Assembly (NCBI GenBank): GCA_963204915.1
Contig: CAUJHS010000103.1
Coordinates: 1-53,088, forward strand
Direction: 5' to 3'
DNA length: 53,088 bases
From: Planctomycetota bacterium
GTDB taxonomy: Bacteria; Planctomycetota; Planctomycetia; Pirellulales; Pirellulaceae
Part shown: one piece after another, positions 44,055 through 52,226 of the stretch
Numbering within the stretch: position 1 is the first letter of the stretch
Layout of the letters: every line of letters starts with the position of its first letter
Notes under the pieces: generated by a model
What the model saw: only the letters and a program-made list of their open reading frames with translations
The model's database searches: none
What the model was told of the DNA's origin: nothing
Translations under genes and position numbers: made by a program

Positions 44055-44528
44055 TCAAATCAGAAGGACGCGCAGCAAGAGATGCGCGCGAATTGGACGC
44101 ACTGGCTCGTGAAGGGAGAGATGCTTCCGAGAGCCGTCCAGAGAATCGACGCTGACGAATTGCCCAGTAATGGTGGCCGGGGCCGGACCAACTGGGCAAA
44201 AGGCGCCTGCGTTGTCAACGTCCTGCGTTTCTTTCGCGAGAAGGCCAACGCACTTGGACCCGTGGCATTGGTGGTCGCGAGGCGACGGACGGTCCAACGG
44301 AACACTGGCAGGGGCGAGTTTCCCCGAATCAGAAACGCTACTTGGCGGATTCTGGTCGCGGGGAGACCGGACCTTACAATTCGCACTTGCGTTTGAATGG
44401 CACGAGCATTCTGTCGCTGCGACACTTTGACTTCCCTCGCCGCCTACCTGCGCATGGTGCCAACAACAACCGAACACCGTATGGACGGCTGTCGCAAAGG
44501 TCAGAACGAGTGAAATCAATTGGTTCAT
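44055..44528 (-). CDS. Cys/His-rich secreted protein (third of five related)
   Basis: A 157-residue protein with a signal peptide (MNQLISLVLTFATAVHTVFG) and immediately CCWHHAQ. Further clusters are CSCHSNASANC, QCHGSKC and a lone Cys, and the tail is RAHLLLRVLLI. Order, the DCHGxxC/QCHGxKC motif and the tail are like those of the protein at 13475, which also precedes an RND adaptor. ATG 44528 begins the signal; the ATG at 44549 is in frame but adds seven residues. A promoter is seen at 44559-44587. It lies 159 bases before the adaptor. Confidence 0.7.
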   Translation of the reverse strand: MNQLISLVLTFATAVHTVFGCCWHHAQVGGEGSQSVAATECSCHSNASANCKVRSPRDQNPPSSVSDSGKLAPASVPLDRPSPRDHQCHGSKCVGLLAKETQDVDNAGAFCPVGPAPATITGQFVSVDSLDGSRKHLSLHEPVRPIRAHLLLRVLLI

Positions 44529-44558
44529 AGCAGGACGCCGAAAATCCATTCCTTTGGA

Positions 44559-44587
44559 ATTATAGGTCGGTTGCTCCTTGCGGGCAA
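44559..44587 (-). promoter_or_regulatory. Sigma70-like promoter of the second RND operon
   Basis: On the minus strand TTGCCC (44587-44582) and TATAAT (44564-44559) are 17 bases apart; transcription would start near 44552, some 25 bases before the ATG at 44528. The -10 is perfect, the -35 matches 4 of 6. Confidence 0.6.
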
Positions 44588-44860
44588 CACCAGTTTTCCC
44601 ATCGGGGGGACGAAATTGCTGACTCGAACCTTTGCCGTGTACAGCCGGCGGGCCACTGAATCATTATCCGTATTCCGCAGCCAAAGTCCGCCACGACGGC
44701 AAGACTTGGTGGGCGAACCTGCGAAAAAGGGCCGGTTACGGGGGAAAATTGAAAAACTTTGAGCGACTTGTCACATTTCGGCACTTTTTCCGCATGTACC
44801 AAGTAGTGTCGGCTCGACCCAGTTTGCCTACCTTCCTCGCGCAACGATCGGAGACAAGTC
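44588..44860. other. Divergent intergenic region
   Basis: About 270 bases between the leftward RND operon and the rightward His/Tyr gene, with no gene that I can support. It should contain the promoter of the rightward gene; AT-rich TTGAAAAACTTTGAGCG near 44750 is a candidate region only. Confidence 0.4.
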
Positions 44861-45181
44861 ATGCAGTCGTTCAAAAAGTCAGCCATGAAAGCGGTTTTCG
44901 CCCTGGTGGCGTTTGGCGGCCTCTTTGGAGTGGTTTCTCTTGCCGCCCCCAGCACGGTCCAAGCCGATCCGTATCACCATCACCACCATTACCACGCTCC
45001 ACGGTACGTGCCGCAGTATTATGCGCCCCAATACCGCGTACCGCACTACCACGCACCGTCCATCCACGTGGACCGGACGTATCACGTAGACAGCTACCAC
45101 TGGACGCCCTATCGGGGGCTACACACCCACGGGCATTACGACTACACGCCTCATTCCACGCCGGGCCACCTGCATTGGTAA
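44861..45181 (+). CDS. Secreted His/Tyr/Pro-rich protein
   Basis: A 106-residue protein. The signal peptide (MKAVFALVAFGGLFGVVSLA after eight residues) is followed by YHHHHHYHAPRYVPQYYAP and PHYHAPSIHVDRTYHVDSYH, and a tail HTHGHYDYTPHSTPGHLHW. His and Tyr form about a third of the mature chain, with HYHAP-type repeats. It is distinct from the Gly-His proteins but similar in idea: an unfolded metal-binding chain. GGAG lies seven bases before the ATG. It stands alone, rightward, inside the leftward RND group. Confidence 0.75.
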   Translation: MQSFKKSAMKAVFALVAFGGLFGVVSLAAPSTVQADPYHHHHHYHAPRYVPQYYAPQYRVPHYHAPSIHVDRTYHVDSYHWTPYRGLHTHGHYDYTPHSTPGHLHW

Positions 45182-45227
45182 GCCCATGCACGAGGCGTAA
45201 GCCCGGTGCTTTCGGGTATTGGCGGCC

Positions 45228-45265
45228 CGCCCGTCCAGGCGCGGGTCGCCCGTCCAGGCGCGGGT
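45228..45265. repeat. Two tandem copies of a 19-base unit
   Basis: CGCCCGTCCAGGCGCGGGT occurs twice without a gap, 47 bases after the stop of the His/Tyr gene. Each unit has internal dyad symmetry (CCCG/CGGG), so a hairpin in RNA is possible and may act in termination between convergent genes. Confidence 0.7.
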
Positions 45266-45319
45266 CGCTTGTCTTTTCGTGCTCTCAATGGTTGGAACGA
45301 GGCGCGGGACCGCCAACGT

Positions 45320-45562
45320 CTAATTAGTGTTCGGCACGAAGGTGACTTTCATCTTTCCGCTGCGCAACAATTCGTTCTGCTCGCGAAGCAATTGCTTAAT
45401 TTCGGCAAGCTCCCGCACCAACTCAGCGCGTTGAGCCGTGGGGTTCGGCAGCATTTCGGCGGAAATCCGTTGCTGGGCGCTGGTGCGCCCGTAAAGCACA
45501 CACACCGCTAGGGACAACACGCCCAAAAGCAACAACCCTGGCCATCGGAACTTCGTGTTCAT
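45320..45562 (-). CDS. Small membrane-anchored coiled-coil protein
   Basis: An 80-residue protein: an N-terminal span or uncleaved signal (WPGLLLLGVLSLAVCVLYG), then a heptad-like helix, TAQRAELVRELAEIKQLLRE, then QNELLRSGKMKV. It lies 131 bases after the TolC-like gene on the same strand. Such short proteins beside RND genes are of unknown role; a stabiliser or a linker to the pump is possible. Confidence 0.65.
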   Translation of the reverse strand: MNTKFRWPGLLLLGVLSLAVCVLYGRTSAQQRISAEMLPNPTAQRAELVRELAEIKQLLREQNELLRSGKMKVTFVPNTN

Positions 45563-45693
45563 TGTTCTGGCCTACTTTCTAATAGACGGTTTTCGTGGAA
45601 GGCGCGGTCGCAAGACCTCACTCGAACCGCGATGGACTGCTGGCTTGTGCGACAGGCCGTTGCCCTATTCAAATAAATCCCAAACGGAGCTTA

Positions 45694-47100
45694 CTACTGA
45701 CCGGGTGCAGCTCTATCTCCTTGCAGGCTTCCGCGCAGTAAGAGTCCTTCAATTTCCATCTTTGCGGTCCAAAGTTCTTGCAGCGCGTCGATGTAGGACA
45801 ACACGGCCTGAAAGTACGTTTGTTGCGCGGTCAGGAGACTCAAGTAGCCCACTTGGCCGGCCTCGTAGCTGCTGCGGGTCAACCCAAGGCTCCTTTCCGC
45901 GCTGGGAAGAATGCTGGTCGTGTATCGTTCGACTTGTTGGCGGCCATTGGCGTATCGCCGGTAGACGGTCGCTAGGCGCTCTTGCAGTCCTAATTCAATC
46001 CGCCCCAATTGCTGCTCGGCGGCGGCAATCTCGGCATAAGCCTGCCGAATGCGGCCCTGGTTGCGATTGAATAAGGGGATGGGAATCCCCAATTGCACGC
46101 CCGTCAGAGTGTCGCCGTTTGACGTATCTCCCGCCACCGAAACTTGCAGGCTCGGATTGGGAATCGGCTCGACGCGGGCGCGCTGATAGGCCCACCGCGC
46201 ACGCTCCGCCTCGGCAAGCGCCTGGGCGCGTTCGGGGCTGGTCCCCAGCAAGCGAGCCAGCGCTCCTTCCCAAAGTATTTCGGGGCCTACTTGCGACAAG
46301 TCGCCCACCAGCGGCGCCGGCGGCATTCCCGGCACGCCAACTACGGCGGCCAGCCGTTGCCAAGCTTCGCGGAAGAAGTTGCCGGCGTTCGCCGCGACAA
46401 TTCTCGTTTGTTCCGTTTGAACGCGGAATTGAAGCAGGTCGATTTCGCTGGCCTCGCCGACCCTAACGAGCTTCTCCGACACCTCAATCGCCCTTGTTCC
46501 CGCCGCGATCAATTCTCCCGTCACGTCGATGCGACGCTGGGCGATCAGCACGTCATAGTACGCAATGCGGACATCGGTGAGTACGCGGAGCCGCTCGGCT
46601 TGTAACGCCTGTTCGGCCGCGCGGACCTGGAAACTCGCTTCGGCTCGGTTCAGGCGCAACTTGCCTGCGGTAACGAAATCCTGGCTCACAAACCCGCCCT
46701 GCTGGCCGGCTGACCCATCAGCGCCGATCTCTTGGCCAGAGTAACCCACAACCGGATTGGGATACAAACCAACCTGCACCCAGTTGCCTCGCGCGGCAGC
46801 GACTTGGGCCACCGCCCTGGCCAAGGCCGGATTGTTGCTCAAGGCGATTTGCTCAAGGTCGGCCAGTCCAAGCGGCGCGGACCGCGAGAGTTTCTCTTGG
46901 ACGGGACTTGCAATTAAAGGGGGCGGAAGTGGTTCGCTAACTTCACCCTCCTCGGAATGTGAACTGGCGCTGTCCTCTTCTTGATACGCTGCGGGAACAA
47001 CCCTCTCGACATTGAATTCCTGAGCGTCAAGAATGGCTACTGCCCCGGCAATTGGGAAGAGCCAGGCGGCAGTTAAGACGATGATGCGGGAATCCCTCAT
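45694..47100 (-). CDS. Outer-membrane efflux protein (TolC/CzcC family)
   Basis: A 468-residue trimeric channel component. A signal sequence (IIVLTAAWLFPIAGAVA) is followed by the two repeated halves of the family. Typical blocks are LGLADLEQIALSNNPALARA at the start of the first half, GYSGQEIGADG, LRLNRAEASFQVRAAEQAL, and in the second half VQLGIPIPLFNRNQGRIRQA and RSSYEAGQVGYLSLLTAQQT. It is the only outer-membrane factor in the window, so both RND pumps may use it. AAAGGA lies nine bases before the ATG. It follows the Cys-rich gene on the same strand by 170 bases. Confidence 0.93.
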   Translation of the reverse strand: MRDSRIIVLTAAWLFPIAGAVAILDAQEFNVERVVPAAYQEEDSASSHSEEGEVSEPLPPPLIASPVQEKLSRSAPLGLADLEQIALSNNPALARAVAQVAAARGNWVQVGLYPNPVVGYSGQEIGADGSAGQQGGFVSQDFVTAGKLRLNRAEASFQVRAAEQALQAERLRVLTDVRIAYYDVLIAQRRIDVTGELIAAGTRAIEVSEKLVRVGEASEIDLLQFRVQTEQTRIVAANAGNFFREAWQRLAAVVGVPGMPPAPLVGDLSQVGPEILWEGALARLLGTSPERAQALAEAERARWAYQRARVEPIPNPSLQVSVAGDTSNGDTLTGVQLGIPIPLFNRNQGRIRQAYAEIAAAEQQLGRIELGLQERLATVYRRYANGRQQVERYTTSILPSAERSLGLTRSSYEAGQVGYLSLLTAQQTYFQAVLSYIDALQELWTAKMEIEGLLLRGSLQGDRAAPGQ

Positions 47101-47270
47101 TGGTGGCGGTCCTTTCCCCTCATGCAGCGATTTTCATGGGATGCGCCGATGGCGCGAACAGTCTCGCCCAACGGTCATTGTCGGAAGTAGCTTGTGCGAT
47201 TTTGCGGGGCGCCTCTTGCGATCTCGCAATGCGCCGCGGGAGGTTGAGCGTGTTCTTGGGATCAAGAACA

Positions 47271-47753
47271 TCAAACAAGAAAGCGCGCAAACAAAGCGCA
47301 AGTTTCCTGCGCGGTCAACGCTGGCGGGTCAGGGTGGAAGGCGTTTGCCGTCGGCTCGTCGCCCACGCACGAGGGATCGCGGTCCTCGCAGGTTCGGAGA
47401 AGCAGAAGCGTGGGATAATCGTCGCCGCCAAAGTTCGATTCGATAATCGACTGCGGTTGTCGGCAACGCAGGCAGTAATCGCAGTCAGCCGGAAAGGATC
47501 GCCCCGCGTTCGAGGGCGACGCCATCTCTTCCTCTTCCTGCGGAGCAGCACCACACCATAACTGTCGCATGTGATTCGCCCCCGCGCAGCAGCATTCGGT
47601 ACGAGGCAAACTTCCAGTCTCGTAGCAAATCGCTTGAACGAGGTCACGGGCGGGACGCCCGCAGGTGCAAGGATGAACACCTTGGCAAAACGCGAGCGCC
47701 GCGGTCAACCAGGCCGCGATTCGGCTCATTCGGCGTTTCGCCGCGACATTCAT
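47271..47753 (-). CDS. Cys-rich secreted protein (fourth of five related)
   Basis: A 160-residue protein. The signal peptide (MSRIAAWLTAALAFCQGVHP after eight residues) is followed by CTCGRPARDL, CYETGSLPRTECCCAGANH, a late CDYCLRC and the tail CALFARFLV. The CxCxRPA motif after the signal is also in the protein at 22249 (CECRPAKFE). No ribosome site is good; ATG 47753 is in use here, ATG 47729 is possible. It heads the leftward TolC unit. As with its relatives the likely role is soft-metal binding; no family is known. Confidence 0.7.
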   Translation of the reverse strand: MNVAAKRRMSRIAAWLTAALAFCQGVHPCTCGRPARDLVQAICYETGSLPRTECCCAGANHMRQLWCGAAPQEEEEMASPSNAGRSFPADCDYCLRCRQPQSIIESNFGGDDYPTLLLLRTCEDRDPSCVGDEPTANAFHPDPPALTAQETCALFARFLV

Positions 47754-47798
47754 GTCGGGTTTTACACGAGGTTATGGGATTCTCCGACCTTTCATCAA

Positions 47799-47812
47799 GT
47801 ATCGACTGATAC
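47799..47812. promoter_or_regulatory. 5-4-5 inverted repeat, possible operator
   Basis: GTATC, four bases, GATAC lies between divergent metal genes, next to a leftward TTGATG (47798-47793) that could be a -35 with CATAAC 16 bases on. A role as operator is inferred from position. Confidence 0.3.
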
Positions 47813-48011
47813 GATTACGCTGCTCCACCCATTTTGGCTGCTCCAAGGTGCATCCGCAAACTTGAGCGCATCCCAATTGGTAGCTTGCGTAGAGTGGCAT
47901 GGCTTTTGCAATTAAGACCGGTAGCGCTTTCGTCCGGCCTATGCACCAGTGAAATCGTTTCCGTAGTGAAGCCCGCTGGTCCGCATTCTGGCGTCATGTG
48001 GGGAATGAGCC

Positions 48012-48920
48012 ATGAATTCCAACCATTTCACGATCGGCGTTGCACTGATCCTCGGAGCAACAGCCTTGTTATCTGGCGATCAAGCCGCCAATGCACAGCA
48101 TCATCACGGAGGACACCACCACGGCGGAGGGCATTATCACGGAGGTCATCATCATGGATTCGGCCACGGTCACGGACTAGGGCATGTTCATGGATCGGGG
48201 CATTTACACGGCTTGACTCATCACCACCATTCCGGCTACTTGCAGCATCCTTACGGATACTACGATTTTTATCCCAGAGGCTACTATCTACGGACGTACA
48301 GCTACTTCCCCAGCCGACCCGGTGATTCTTACGCTTACGCTGTCCCGCCCCAGTTTGGGTACTATGGCGGTGAACTCCATTCGCACGATCACACCGCATC
48401 AGACTCCCAACGGTCGCCAGGTCCGATTTCGCGCGCCGATGAGTTGGCAGTGCGATTAGTCCGCGAGGCGAATTCGATGTGCCTCGAATTGCACCACAAT
48501 TACCAGCACAATCCGGGATTTAAGGAAATCTACCGCCGCGCCTACGAGGTACTTTCGACCGCCAAATACCTGCACGACTTGGAGCACAGCGGCAGCCGTG
48601 AGAAGCTTATGCAGTCGGTTGCGGAACTCGACGCCTCATTTCGTAACTTGCAACAAGATGTCGCAACGTGGACTGCTCATCGCCACCGCCAAATCGGCTA
48701 TGGCGGTCTGCAAGACAAGTTCGCCGCCGTGGATACGACCTTGGGTGCCTTGATGGGAGAGTTGACGCCACGCAGGGCAGCGGTTCCCGATGAACCCGTG
48801 CCGCCTAGCGATCCTGCCGCAACGATCGGACTTGATGAGGAACCGAACGTCCTACCGCCGGCGCTGAACGAGCCAACCGAGCGCGATAGGGTTTTGCCCC
48901 CGCCGCCAAATAGCTTTTGA
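48012..48920 (+). CDS. His-rich secreted protein with LHHNYQHN core (large paralogue)
   Basis: A 302-residue protein. The signal peptide (TIGVALILGATALLSGDQA) leads to a long His/Gly tract, HHHGGHHHGGGHYHGGHHHG and on to HGLTHHHHSG, then a Tyr/Pro part, and from about residue 145 a helical domain with MCLELHHNYQHNPGFKEIYR and STAKYLHDLEHSGSR. That domain is shared with the protein at 29641 in order and spacing; the last 50 residues are Pro-rich. GGGGA lies eight bases before the ATG. It probably binds many metal ions in the envelope. It is transcribed away from the TolC unit. Confidence 0.75.
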   Translation: MNSNHFTIGVALILGATALLSGDQAANAQHHHGGHHHGGGHYHGGHHHGFGHGHGLGHVHGSGHLHGLTHHHHSGYLQHPYGYYDFYPRGYYLRTYSYFPSRPGDSYAYAVPPQFGYYGGELHSHDHTASDSQRSPGPISRADELAVRLVREANSMCLELHHNYQHNPGFKEIYRRAYEVLSTAKYLHDLEHSGSREKLMQSVAELDASFRNLQQDVATWTAHRHRQIGYGGLQDKFAAVDTTLGALMGELTPRRAAVPDEPVPPSDPAATIGLDEEPNVLPPALNEPTERDRVLPPPPNSF

Positions 48921-49074
48921 GTCTCTGCCGTCTGACCAGGGGCGTATCCGCGGCACAGACGTAGCCTCCGCGCTCCTGAAACTGGCCTTGCCTGAACGAG
49001 AGGATTTCGTCAACTTTTGCTTTCCGATAGAATTAGGGCTTTGTCGCCCCGTCCGCGTTTGGAAGGCAGAACGG

Positions 49075-50634
49075 ATGAAAAGCCTTGTTTCAACCAGAAG
49101 TAAGCAGTGGAGCATCGGGATTCTGGTATTGTTCGTTGGAGCCGCCATCGTTGTGCGGAGCCGGCTGACCACCGCCGAACCGGTTGTTGGCCATAGCGCG
49201 CAGGCTCTTACGCCCAATGAGTTGTCATTGGCGTTCCGAGACGCGGCTGCCAAGGTTTCGTCTTGCGTCGTAACGGTCGAAACTTGGAATGGGCCGCGCA
49301 AGACGCGAGCATGGCGGGCGCTCGAACGTTCTGCAACCGGCGCACCCGAGATAGTTCCCGCCGATGCTGCGCCGCCCGAGTCAGGGGATGGCTCCGCGAC
49401 GGGAATCATTCTCCATCGTCGCGGCCTGATTCTCACAGCAGGCCACGTGATTGCCGACGCCGAAACGGTTGTCGTCCGACTGCGCGATGGGCGAACATTC
49501 ATCGCGCAGGAGGTGGCCGCCGATCCCGATACCGACATCGCGGTTGTACATATTTCTCCAGGCGAAGACTTGCCGGATGCGCGACTGGGAGATTCCGACG
49601 ATTTGCGCGTAGGAGATTGGGTTGTCGGTGTCGGAAACCCTTACGGCTTGACGGCATCGGCCAGCGCGGGCATCATCAGCGCCGTCGATCGCCGCGTGCC
49701 GGAATTCGGATCAGCGCTTCTCTTGCAGACCGATGCGGCCACCAATCCGGGCAGTTCCGGCGGCGCCATCGCCAATCTGCGTGGCGAAGTCGTAGGAGTC
49801 AATGTCGGAAGCGTGGGTTATCACCGCGGGTTTGAAGGGATTGGGTTTGCCGTTCCCATCAATGAGGCCGTCTGGATCGCAAAAGAGCTTGTCGCACATG
49901 GACACGTGCGACGTACTTATCTCGGTTGCGAATGGGAGCCGCTTACGGCGGATGTCGCGAAGCTGCTAGGATTAAAGCCTCCGCACTCCGGCGCCCTTGT
50001 TTGTGGCGTTATTCCCGGTTCGCCCGCCGCTGAAGCCGGGCTTCAAGCGGGAGACCTGATCGTTGCGGTTGACAACGAGAGTGTGGAGGGAACAACGCAG
50101 TTGCAAAAGATCGTGTCGAGAACAACAGCCGGTTCCCGATATGAGATGAAGGTCCGCCGCCGCAACGAAATGCTTACCGTGAACATTGAGGTTGCTTCCC
50201 GCGAGCAGGTCGAGGCCGAATTCGTCACGGACCACCCCCTCGGTATGACCGCGCCCCCGCCTGCGCCAGAGAACGTCGTCCTTGGGGGTTCTGAGTATTC
50301 GGACGACGAGCTTGGTCTGCAATTGGCCGACTTGCCGCCTGGGCAAGCCGCGGAATTAGAGTTGAGGTTTAAGGGTCCAGCAGTTCTCATTACCGAGGTT
50401 GCGCTCGGTGGCATTGCCTACCACCGTGGGCTGTGCGCCGGAATGGCGGTTGTACAGGTCGGCCAGACGCCGGTCGGCAATGTCGAGGAATTCCGGGCTG
50501 CGATGCGGCTCCACTCTTTGGAGCAGGACATTCTGTTGCTAGTCCGAAGTCCGGGAGGAAATCATTTCCTTGTGCTCCAACGACCGCCGCGCGTTGGAGG
50601 TTTGAAAGGGGCCGGCGGCCAGCCTCGACGCTGA
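49075..50634 (+). CDS. HtrA/DegP-type serine protease with C-terminal PDZ domains
   Basis: A 519-residue membrane-anchored or secreted protease. An N-terminal span (SIGILVLFVGAAIVV) is followed by a trypsin-like domain with the triad His in LTAGHVIAD, Asp in DPDTDIAVVHIS and Ser in TNPGSSGGAI. The first PDZ domain is at about 290-370 (GVIPGSPAAEAGLQAGDLIV), and a second, weaker one at about 420-505 (ELGLQLADLPPG and GIAYHRGLCAGMAVVQVG). It should degrade or refold damaged envelope proteins, as under metal stress. Start ATG 49075 is chosen because the basic MKSLVSTRSK precedes the span. Confidence 0.92.
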   Translation: MKSLVSTRSKQWSIGILVLFVGAAIVVRSRLTTAEPVVGHSAQALTPNELSLAFRDAAAKVSSCVVTVETWNGPRKTRAWRALERSATGAPEIVPADAAPPESGDGSATGIILHRRGLILTAGHVIADAETVVVRLRDGRTFIAQEVAADPDTDIAVVHISPGEDLPDARLGDSDDLRVGDWVVGVGNPYGLTASASAGIISAVDRRVPEFGSALLLQTDAATNPGSSGGAIANLRGEVVGVNVGSVGYHRGFEGIGFAVPINEAVWIAKELVAHGHVRRTYLGCEWEPLTADVAKLLGLKPPHSGALVCGVIPGSPAAEAGLQAGDLIVAVDNESVEGTTQLQKIVSRTTAGSRYEMKVRRRNEMLTVNIEVASREQVEAEFVTDHPLGMTAPPPAPENVVLGGSEYSDDELGLQLADLPPGQAAELELRFKGPAVLITEVALGGIAYHRGLCAGMAVVQVGQTPVGNVEEFRAAMRLHSLEQDILLLVRSPGGNHFLVLQRPPRVGGLKGAGGQPRR

Positions 50635-50682
50635 CACGGCGCTTTGCTCGCGCATACCAACCGGTACGTTGTTGCCGATGCG

Positions 50683-51381
50683 CTATCTCTCGGCGTTGAT
50701 CGGGGGAAGGCGAACAATCCGAGGCTCCGTCGCGGCGTTCTCTGGCTGCGCCTGATCGAATGTCTGCTCGAACTCGACCTGCGGCCCGTCCTGCGTCAGG
50801 ATGTCCAGCTTAAACACCGCTCGCATGTCGCCTTTACGGACTCGGCTTAGATCGACAGGAACGGACAGATACCCAGGATTGTTGCCAAATATCTGTTGCG
50901 ACGCAGAGCGGACAGGAAACCGTGCCGTTTGGCCGCTACTGAAAACTTCTATTACCACTTCGCCCGTAATGTGCCTGGCGTACAGTTGCCGTTGGGAGGG
51001 CGAATAGACGTAGATGCGCAATTCGTGCGGCGCATAAACGACTTCAAAATAGTGCCACTTCGCCGCAGTCACTTGACCGCCATAGCGGGGCTGCATCGGA
51101 AAGTCCGCCAGGTCTAGGTCTCGCACTGGCTGCCGAAAGCTCTTGTCGATTTTCTTAGCCGGTTTACTGCTGGGCGACGGTCCGTGACCGGGATGTGCGA
51201 GCGCGGCATTCGCCATGCTTGCAGCCCAAAGAAGCACAAACCATCGCCGTACAGGTGGGCCGAAAACCACGGTCTTCTTGTTCAGCGCCGCGTTGGAAGC
51301 TCTGCAAACTAAGGGTTGTCGAAGGCTTTCGCGTTCCGAGCCGCCGTCGTCGAACGATCGTCGAGTTGTCTGGCAGTTCAT
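50683..51381 (-). CDS. Secreted protein with GG...H...E...IY domain
   Basis: A 232-residue protein. A signal-like stretch RRWFVLLWAASMANAALAHP, then HGPSP, is preceded by about 43 residues from the ATG at 51381, so a later start such as GTG 51270 is likely. The mature domain has PRYGGQVTAAKWHYFEVVYA and LRIYVYSPSQ, the same GG-H-E-V-IY order as in 36898 and 37950, but with fewer His. The end, VRKGDMRAVFKLDI and VEFEQTFDQ, is beta-rich. It faces the HtrA gene, 48 bases apart. Confidence 0.7.
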   Translation of the reverse strand: MNCQTTRRSFDDGGSERESLRQPLVCRASNAALNKKTVVFGPPVRRWFVLLWAASMANAALAHPGHGPSPSSKPAKKIDKSFRQPVRDLDLADFPMQPRYGGQVTAAKWHYFEVVYAPHELRIYVYSPSQRQLYARHITGEVVIEVFSSGQTARFPVRSASQQIFGNNPGYLSVPVDLSRVRKGDMRAVFKLDILTQDGPQVEFEQTFDQAQPENAATEPRIVRLPPINAER

Positions 51382-51401
51382 AGGATCGGCCCCTTACGAA
51401 G

Positions 51402-51917
51402 TCAGCGCGAACAGCAGCCGGATGCACAGCCCGACGAGGGTGCGCGCGACCCTGCAAAATCTGACGGAGTTGAACGAAATGCATCCGGCATGGCAGGTGG
51501 GTTGTCCGGCGCTACATACAAGGGCGGATAGGACGGCGTTGGGCCGCTCCATCCCGCGAATCCACCTGCTGGCGCCGCATTGGGCGGACCATTGTTTGGT
51601 TGCATTTCCTCCGGCTGATAGGGCTGAGGCGGAGCCGACTGTGCCAGAGGTGGCGAGTAAGAGGTTTGAGGCGCGCCGGGAGAACCATATTGCGGAGGAT
51701 TCATCGGTGGACCTTGAAATCCCTGCGGGCCGGTCAGCGCTGGAGGTTGAGCCGTCGGGCTATACGGGGGAGGGCTTTCCTTCGGGGTCACGTAGGGGGC
51801 GAGCGCCGCGCCCGCCGGCCATGCCGGCTTTTTGGCGCTGCTACGGCATCCGACCGCCGCAGATAGAGCAAGGGACAAGAGAACGAAACCTCGGAAGGCG
51901 TTTTTTGAGGGAATCAC
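51402..51917 (-). CDS. Proline-rich lipoprotein with Cys tail
   Basis: A 171-residue protein starting at GTG 51917, with AGGAG seven bases upstream. The lipobox is SAAVGC. Most of the chain is low-complexity Pro, Gln, Gly, Ser and Tyr (for example QGPPMNPPQYGSPGAPQ), and the C-terminus is GCASGCCSR. Such a chain probably spans part of the cell wall or binds metal by the Cys tail. It lies 20 bases before the GG-H-E-IY gene on the same strand. Confidence 0.65.
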   Translation of the reverse strand: MIPSKNAFRGFVLLSLALSAAVGCRSSAKKPAWPAGAALAPYVTPKESPPPYSPTAQPPALTGPQGFQGPPMNPPQYGSPGAPQTSYSPPLAQSAPPQPYQPEEMQPNNGPPNAAPAGGFAGWSGPTPSYPPLYVAPDNPPAMPDAFRSTPSDFAGSRAPSSGCASGCCSR

Positions 51918-52226
51918 GGCTTTCTCCTAGTTTTTATGTAATTTCGCCGGCTGAACTTGTCTGGGGGGTTATAGCCCTTCGTCGCAGTTTTTCCCGGTCA
52001 ACATTCTTCCTTCCCGACGCAGAACATCGTCGGATTCCGCCGCGCCGAATGAATCGCAATGTACAGCGCGCAGGTGATCGGTTGAGAAACTGGGAAGGTT
52101 GCAGTTTCGTGCGCGCACGCCGTAGCGATGCGCTTTGAGTTGGGCAAAGGATGCGCGTGACCTAGTGTCGCACACGCTGAACCGCTCGGCGCCGTGCAAC
52201 CAAACCACGGACGATCGGATTCGCAA
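51918..52226. other. Intergenic region
   Basis: About 310 bases between two leftward genes with no gene that I can support. It should hold the promoter of the lipoprotein gene; no good boxes were found. Confidence 0.4.

Noticed and set aside
44632-45327. 231-codon frame over the His/Tyr-rich gene
   Set aside because: The gene at 44861 in another frame has a ribosome site, signal peptide and His repeats typical of this locus.
51215-52138. 307-codon rightward frame across two leftward genes
   Set aside because: It crosses an intergenic region and two genes with signal peptides and ribosome sites; no domain in it.
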